Origin: Mesorhabditis belari
Lineage: Eukaryota; Nematoda; Chromadorea; Rhabditida; Rhabditidae
Direction of reading: 5' to 3'
NCBI GenBank assembly: GCA_958450365.1
Contig: CAUEEP010000867.1
Location: 123,501 to 187,500 of the forward strand
Length of the DNA: 64,000 nt
Of this stretch, positions 58,255 to 64,000 are shown in pieces. Position 1 is the first letter of the stretch. The number at the start of each line of letters is the position of its first letter. The notes under the pieces were generated by a model. That model did no database searches. It saw nothing but the letters and a program-made list of their open reading frames with translations, and was not told the DNA's origin. The position numbers and the translations under genes were made by a program.

Positions 58255-59863
58255 ATGCCTCTGAAGCTCTCGGTTTTGTTTCTCGGTGAGTGATTTTCGA
58301 TTAGGCTTACTTATCCGGCTTACTTATCCAGCTTACTTACTTAATTAACGCAATTTGTAGAGTCTAGTCAGTGCATCCAGCCAGTTTCCATTCGATTAGC
58401 CCAATTTTGAGATCAATTTGAGATCACTGAGCCTTGTGATTTCTCATCGAATGTTCAAAATTGGATTGGTTAAATGAAAACTAGCAGTTTGATTACGATA
58501 CGATACGATTACGATCTAAAATAGGCCCATTTTAGAAAGTGGATTAGTCGAGAGAAGCTTATTTCACTCTTAAGAATCCAGTTTTCATCAAAAATAGCTA
58601 TCTTTTTCAGCTATCAGTCTCTGTGTGACTGCACAAGCGAGATTTATTCAAGTAAGTGGCTTCATTCTATTGAAATGATTAGCAAATTAAGATTTTAAGC
58701 TTCTAGTAGCTTTTAACAGCTTTTAGACAGTTTTTAGACAGCTTTTAACAGCTTTTACCGTAACACCTCTAATGGTAGCGCCCTCCTCCAATGACGGGGT
58801 ATTGCCGCGTAGTCTAACTTTACACGCTTCGTACTCCGAGCTGCTTTATGCTACAGTGTGCGCTTGGGTGTCAAATGATAGCCCTTGAAATCTAGTATTT
58901 TTTTGCTACCAAAAGTATAGTTGGGAAAAATCTAAGGGCTTAGAAAAAAATGATTTTCTAAAAAGAAGTTAGATAGTCGTACGGGGGGGGGGGGCAGGGG
59001 AGCGCTACTATTAGAGGTATTACGATAACAGCTTTTAGACGGCTTTGAACAGCTATTAAGAGCTTTTAACAGCTATTAAGAGCTTTTAACAGCTTTTAGA
59101 CGGCTTTTAACAGCTTTTGACATCTTTTAATACTAATAAAACATAAACTACAAAAAATTTAATAAATTTAGTCTGAAGAGCCTGAACTAAACACATCAAC
59201 TGTGGTAATGAAAAATGAGAATTATTAGAAAAAGATTTGGTTTTTAGTCTTTTGAGAACGGAAACGAGAGTTCAACTGGGGAAACGACAACCGGGAATGT
59301 GAGTTGAAACCTAAACCACAGATAAAATTGCATAAAGATAGATATATGAGAAAAAAATATAGATAAAAATATGAGATATAATAGAAAATACGGATAAGAT
59401 AAAGAAAATTCGAAAAAAAAAAGCCATTCATGGAGTCCAGATCGATGTCCAGATCGATGTCCAGATCGATGAAGGATCGAGCACAGACACCACTCATGAG
59501 CCAACTTCCATCAACGTTTCTGAGGTAAGGATTAAATTGAGATATAGATTAAATTAAGATATAGATTAAATCGAAGCAAGTGTACTTTGTGCTCAAAAAG
59601 TTATGCTTTAGAAAACGGCTATGTCTTTTTTTAATGCTGAAACTTTAGCCCATTTCCTCATCGACTATCGTTCCCACATCGGAAGATCCATCTGAGAGAA
59701 GAAAAGCGGTAAAGAATTCATTGCATTTAAATTCAATTCCGATCGAATTTGAATAAAGAAGAAATAAAGAAGAATTAAATAAGAATAGCATTGTAAAATT
59801 GGAGATTTTCAGGCAATTGCATCAGTCGAATTCGAATTCGACTATCCATTTGTGAAAATATGA
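58255..59863 (+). CDS. Small secreted acidic Ser/Thr-rich protein, 116 residues, seven exons
   Basis: Exons: 58255-58285, 58611-58651, 59172-59204, 59248-59298, 59441-59524, 59649-59708, 59813-59863; phases agree and acceptors are TTTCAG or TTTAG except GTCCAG at exon 5. The start is a clear signal peptide (MPLKLSVLFLAISLCVTAQA). The mature part is rich in Ser, Thr, Glu and Asp, has possible N-glycosylation sites (NTST, NESS, NVSE) and a short VQID tandem repeat in exon 5 made by a 12-bp DNA repeat (59441-59475). It ends FEFDYPFVKI. Before the tail is a basic SERRK segment that could be a processing site. No cysteines are seen in the mature chain. AATAAAA follows at about 59884. Family unknown; a secreted peptide precursor or mucin-like surface protein are both possible. 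Intron 2 contains a MITE. Confidence 0.72.
58756..59026. mobile_element. TACCGTAA-type MITE with poly-G run
   Basis: Left TACCGTAACACCTCTAATGG; right is the complement of TATCGTAATACCTCTAATAG. Inside are GCGTAGTCTAACTTTACAC and GTGTCAAATGATAGCCC, shared with other copies, and a 12-base G run near 58983. In intron 2 of the secreted-protein gene. Confidence 0.8.
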
Positions 59864-60127
59864 TGAAATCCTGATGGTGTGATAATAAAAATTTGATAAT
59901 AGCAGATTTTTACACGGAATACACAGATACAAGAAACACGGAATACGCAGATGCCTCAAAATTATCCGATTCAATAAAAATCATGGTTTAAAAACTTTTT
60001 CATCGAAAAAACAAAAATTAACATTAAAAAATTGATTCTTTAGATTGCTTTGAATAAGGAAAATATCTCCATGGACGGTTGCACAAGCAGCCAGACGTTT
60101 TGCGCCAAAAGATACGCATGATCAAGG

Positions 60128-60355
60128 TTTCAATACGGTTCCTATTTTGATCTAATACGGTTACAATACGGTTCCAATACGGTTCCTCTTTTGAAAAGGT
60201 TCCAATACGGTTCCTCTTTTGAAAAGGTTCCAATACGGTTCCTCTTTTGAAAAGGTTCCAATAGGGTTCCTCTTTTGATCTAAAAGGTTCCAATACGGTT
60301 CGAATACGGTTCCTATTTTGATCTGATACAGTTCCTATCTTGATCTAAAAGGTTT
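60128..60355. repeat. GGTTCCAATACGGTTCCTCTTTTGA minisatellite
   Basis: GGTTCCAATACGGTTCC units with TCTTTTGAAAA or TATTTTGATCT spacers; same core as 20726-20818 and 47483-47766. Confidence 0.85.
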
Positions 60356-60364
60356 CAATGATTT

Positions 60365-61320
60365 CATGATTCAGCCCAAGCTTTCTAGAGTGATTTTTTT
60401 CAGTGAATCAATGCTTGAATGTGCTTTTGAGCAGGCTTTTGCTTCGAGAACACTCCAAACTGGCAATCCATCGACAATCCAGACTTGTGAATAAGCTATT
60501 GGATTTAAATCGGGGCTTGATGGTGGCGCTAAAGCTGATGAAATCCGGAAAGTTTCGTTCACATTTCGCGATAATTCGGGCTTTGTGGCGCCCCATCCTG
60601 CTGAAAGCATCAAATTTTGTTTCCCAAGTGGTTTTGTGTCGAGGCGGCACTTCCTGCTTTAAAATATCCAGATAATTATTTGTGTTTACGCTCTGTTGAA
60701 AAAAAATTAGTCGAGTCTTTCCATCAGAAGTTATTCCAGCGAAAACCATGACGGACTTGGGATATCCAAACCACTTGGTTTGGTTAGCTTTTTGCATGAA
60801 TCCTGTTGTTGGAATTATGCAAAATAAATCCAAGTGTTCAAACCCGGCTCGATGGTTACTTTCTCGTCAGTAAAAAGGATTTTCCGGTGATCGGTGCCAT
60901 AGAATCGTAGCATTAGGTCATTTGATCATCGCGCTTCTTTTCGGCATCGATTGTGAGAGATTGGGCTTTTGCAAACTTATTGGCTTTTATGTTTCAGTTT
61001 TTCTCACGATTCGACTTATTGATCCTTTGGAAATCTTCAATTTCTTGGCCACTTGTCGTTGAGATTAAATCGGAGCTTTTTGCGAACCTTCTTGATATTC
61101 TTCTTTTGCTTTTGCGCCTTTTCGCTTTTCCGGCCCGGCCCGATCGATTAGAAGTTGTTCAAGATCATTATATCTTGTCTCGAAAACAATTTTGCCACCA
61201 TTTCCACCACCAAATGGCCAATACGTGTTTGAGAAATCTCAATTGGCGGGACTTCCCTCCGAAAAAGTTCGATAATCGAATCTCAATGAGTAGATTTGCT
61301 CATCATACCTGAAAAAATGA
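60365..61320 (-). pseudogene. Tc1/mariner transposase pseudogene
   Basis: On the minus strand, in shifting frames: KISKGSISRIVRK (HTH), ILFTDEKVTIEP (first catalytic Asp), KSVMVFAGITSDGKTRLIF, NNYLDILKQEV, then PPSSPDLNPIAYS and SVLEAKACSKAHSSIDSLKK (third acid block). The second catalytic segment is scrambled and there are several stops. Confidence 0.85.
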
Positions 61321-61718
61321 ATTTGAATGAGTAAATAACATTTTTGAAAGTCAAAATTAGCATAATAAACAAAAAGTAGCAAAGATAGTCAAGCCAAAAG
61401 AGCATAAAAGCACTTGGTTTCCTCCTTGGGTACTATTTTGGCAGGGTATCTGCTTTGCAAAGTCAAAAAACTAGAGGTTTACGGAAAAACTTTCAATCAA
61501 ATACCCAAGCGAGGAATCAAGCGAGACAACTGCTTTACAAAGCACAATAACTTTACATCGAAACGTTCAAATTTGCCTCGTCTTGCGAGAAAACTAGTCA
61601 ACATGTGAAAATGAATAGAATAGATGAATAGATAGAAGTACTTTCTGCGCGTGAACGCCAATACGTGTGATTTGGGTTGGATTAAATTTAGATTTATCCG
61701 CAAACAATAAAAGAATCG

Positions 61719-62152
61719 GGATCTTTACGGTTAACAGCGGGGGTAGTGATTATCGGCGGGGGCCAAGTTTTTGACCAAATTGCAATCCGATTTTTTATAA
61801 GTTTATGTTAATAACTTTTAATAAAACAAATAGTTTCTGAAAGCTGACGTTCTAAGCTATCTAAATCTTATTAAAACTTCCTGATCTGACAAGTTTAAGG
61901 TGCCTAAAAAAAGGGGTGCAAGTTTGCCAAAAACCGATAACGAGGGAGGCGAGTTTTTGACCAAATTGCAACCCGATTTTTTATAAGTTTATGTTAATAA
62001 CTTTTAATAAAACAAATAGTTTCTGAAAGCTGACGTTCTAAGCTATCTAAATCTTATTAAAACTTCCTGATCTGACAAGTTTAAGGTGCTTAAAAATGAG
62101 CAAGTTGCAAGTTGGCTAAAAAATTGGCCTGCGTCGTTAACCGTAAAGATCC
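61719..62152. mobile_element. hAT-like MITE with exact 8-bp target duplication
   Basis: Perfect 17-bp inverted ends GGATCTTTACGGTTAAC, flanked on both sides by AAGAATCG (61711-61718 and 62153-62160). Inside is a nearly exact direct duplication of about 180 bp (from about 61768 and 61948), beginning AGTTTTTGACCAAATTGCAA. No transposase. The 8-bp duplication points to hAT or a related superfamily. Confidence 0.88.
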
Positions 62153-62380
62153 AAGAATCGATGAACGTCTCACATAAAACAAAGGAATAAAAAAAAAAGA
62201 GAGAATTGGAAAGCGCGAGCGTTAGCTTTAACTGAAAAAATGAAAAGAATGAACGAAAAATGAAAAAAAGACGAATGGGAAAAGGAGCACAAAATAGCAA
62301 ACGGTTTTTACCGAGTACGGTAGGACAAGAGAGGGGTATAAAAAGGGGTATAAAAAGGGAAACACTTAACCCAGCAAAGC

Positions 62381-62522
62381 ATGATTGTTTGTTTGTTTGT
62401 TTGTTTGTTTGTTTGTTCGTTTGTTTGTTTGTTTGTTTGTTCGTTTGTTTGTTTGTTTGTTTGTTTGTTTGTTTGTTTGTTTGTTTGTTTGTTTGTTTGT
62501 TTGTTTGTTTGTTTGTTTGTTT
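62381..62522. repeat. GTTT microsatellite
   Basis: About 35 copies of GTTT with two GTTC variants. Confidence 0.97.
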
Positions 62523-62915
62523 GGGTAATTTTCGCGTAACCTCTAGATTAAATTTGAAATTTTGCTGAAATCAAGCTTTAAATCATTTCTAAAAGGTGCT
62601 TTTTAGGAAAACGGTCGTTTTTTTTGGGATAGCTTTTCCCTAGACTACTTTAGAGACAACTGGCACTGCAAAAAAGCAGCATCATTCTGTAAAACCGGAA
62701 CTCAGTGTGCCAGATGGTTCGCGTTTGCGCCGGCCAACTGGCAAAGTTCACTTTGAGTCAGAGAAACAAGAAATATACAGAAAAATCGATCGGAAGACTT
62801 TTTGAGTCATATTCGGCTATTCAGCTATTCAACTAATCACTTATTCAGCAGCTTGTCTCCAGAGAAATCCTTTCAAAAGCAATTGCCCAGTAGAAAATCG
62901 ACAGAAATTGTCGAA

Positions 62916-63076
62916 ATGTTTACATTCAGGGCTGTAAATTGTCGAAAATTCCTAAATATCTCTTGTGTTACTGTCATTTTTTTATTTTCGACTTATTTTA
63001 TATATGGAGAGAAAGCTTACGAATTGGATTTATATCTATCAAATTTTTTGTATGCACAAAATTCGACAGCTATCAG
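62916..63076 (+). CDS. Candidate first exon encoding a type II membrane anchor
   Basis: From ATG 62916 the frame gives a short basic N-terminus, one hydrophobic span (ISCVTVIFLFSTYFIY) and a luminal-type stem, then a good AG|GTGGAG donor at 63077. This is the shape of a Golgi glycosyltransferase N-terminus. It lies 0.6 kb before another coding-like exon, but the phases do not join directly, so a middle exon may exist or the two may be unrelated. Confidence 0.35.
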
Positions 63077-63100
63077 GTGGAGAAGTTGAACGTTGAAACG

Positions 63101-63356
63101 GTAAATAGACGGACAGGCAGGCATATAGACAGCCAGAAACGCACGCCCTCTGGTGCACTGAATTCTCCATTGTGCAGCAATTGTCAAGTACATTTCTCGG
63201 GTTCTAAAAAGTCTGGGGTACCGTAACCAAAGCCAGAACAGCAGGTAGTTTCTCTGAATTCAAAAAAGCGCTCCAATATTTGACAATTGCTGCACAATGG
63301 AGAATTCAGTGCACCAGAAGACGTGCGTTTCTGGCTGTCTATCTGTCTGTCTGTCT
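63101..63356. mobile_element. Inverted-repeat element flanked by CTGT microsatellite
   Basis: 63108-63193 is repeated in inverse at 63279-63350 (GACAGCCAGAAACGCACG, GTGCACTGAATTCTCCAT, TGTGCAGCAATTGTCAA). The right arm runs directly into the CTGT array, and the left arm starts with ACAG-type units. Confidence 0.8.
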
Positions 63357-63479
63357 GCCTGTCTGCCTGTCTGTCTGCCTGTCTGTCTGCCTGTCTGCCT
63401 GCCTGCCTGTCTGTCTGTCTGTCTATCTGTCTGTCTGTCTATCTGTCTGTCTGTCTGTCTGTCTGTCTGCCTGCCTGCC

Positions 63480-63516
<37 letters not shown>

Positions 63517-63567
63517 GTCTGTCTGTCTATCTGTCTGTCTGTCTGTCTGTCTGTCTGCCTGCCTGCC

Positions 63568-63624
<57 letters not shown>
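63336..63624. repeat. CTGT microsatellite
   Basis: About 72 CTGT units with CTGC and CTAT variants that recur in blocks, making a roughly 110-bp higher-order duplication (63420 and 63510 regions). ORFs on all frames are artefacts. Confidence 0.97.
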
Positions 63625-63674
63625 CCAGGATACTGTAGCCGGAGTCGTTGAGCCGTTGAGCCGAACATTTTTGA

Positions 63675-63905
63675 GCAAATCCATATGAAGCTCTTGTATC
63701 AGCGTGTACTTTGTGCTCCAAGAAACAACTTCTTTCTGGCACACATAAGCAAAAAGAAAACCTCAAAAATGATTCCAGAAAAGCTCCAAGCAAACCGGTG
63801 ATGATCTTGTACTACACGAAAATGTTCAGCAATTACGAACACCCGAATTGGGTGCATCGGAACGAGTGTGCGAATTTGTACGAGGTTCTTTTTACTACCA
63901 AATTC
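63675..63905 (+). CDS. Coding-like exon, possible GT10 fucosyltransferase N-terminal region
   Basis: The frame through 63711-63905 has gene-like codon use and reads KPVMILYYTKMF, then HRNEC and VLFTTKF. GT10 fucosyltransferases begin their catalytic region with an ILxWTxxF strand followed by a Cys pair and a TT(D/N)R-like segment, so the similarity is real but weak. Exon ends are uncertain: acceptors at 63690 or 63702, donor perhaps GTTCTT near 63883. The gene would continue beyond the window. Confidence 0.3.
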
Positions 63906-64000
63906 CTATATAATCCGATATCAAATGGGTTTTTTAAAAGCTTTGAGCTACAGAGCTGAAGCTTTTAAAGCCTTAAGCTACAGAGCTGAAGCTTTTAAAG

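Noticed and set aside
61414..61703. Opposing ORFs between the Tc1/mariner relic and the hAT-like MITE
   Set aside because: Some resemblance to a transposase DE block (ETFIDSF), but I could not build a consistent frame; left unassigned.

Overview
The window is nuclear DNA from a eukaryote, almost certainly a rhabditid nematode. Evidence: protein-coding exons are split by introns whose acceptors are mostly TTTTAG or TTTCAG; good acceptors lie just upstream of some start codons, as expected for spliced-leader trans-splicing; a short TTAGGC-type telomere-like tract is present; and the recognisable genes fit nematode families. The species cannot be named from the sequence. The DNA is unusually rich in simple satellites: more than twenty arrays, nearly all with different units, fill the introns and spacers.

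Layout. (1) 842-19033, minus strand: a complete IFT88 (C. elegans osm-5) intraflagellar-transport gene. I could join 25 exons with consistent phase into 770 codons; about 87% of the span is intron. A perfect RFX/DAF-19 X-box lies at 20368-20381, separated from the gene by a 0.9-kb satellite of 10-bp period. (2) 19034-23319: spacer with satellites, a broken integrase fragment and promoter-like sequence. (3) 23320-42815, minus strand: a complete furrowed-like receptor (signal peptide, sushi, F-type lectin, C-type lectin, three sushi, one membrane span, tyrosine-bearing tail) of 23 exons and about 766 residues. Its introns hold a 3.6-kb G-rich satellite, a large inverted satellite, palindromic repeats and transposon relics. 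(4) 42816-48166: mostly satellites and a palindromic element, with a small two-exon orphan gene at 48167-48547 on the plus strand. (5) 49146-53494, minus: a 19-exon gene for a disordered Q/N/S/P-rich protein of about 543 residues. (6) 54466-56653, minus: a six-exon gene for a 284-residue multi-pass membrane protein. (7) 58255-59863, plus: a seven-exon gene for a 116-residue secreted acidic Ser/Thr-rich protein. (8) 59864-64000: Tc1/mariner relics, a hAT-like MITE with an exact 8-bp target duplication, microsatellites, and two coding-like exons that may begin a Golgi glycosyltransferase.

The genes do not form an operon or pathway. IFT88 acts in ciliated sensory neurons, and the furrowed-like protein is a cell-surface lectin/sushi receptor. 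The shared theme is architectural: ordinary conserved genes keep intact splice phases and reading frames while their introns are occupied by private satellites, about half of which have 10- or 20-bp periods. No CRISPR array, prokaryotic operon, rRNA operon or virus was found.
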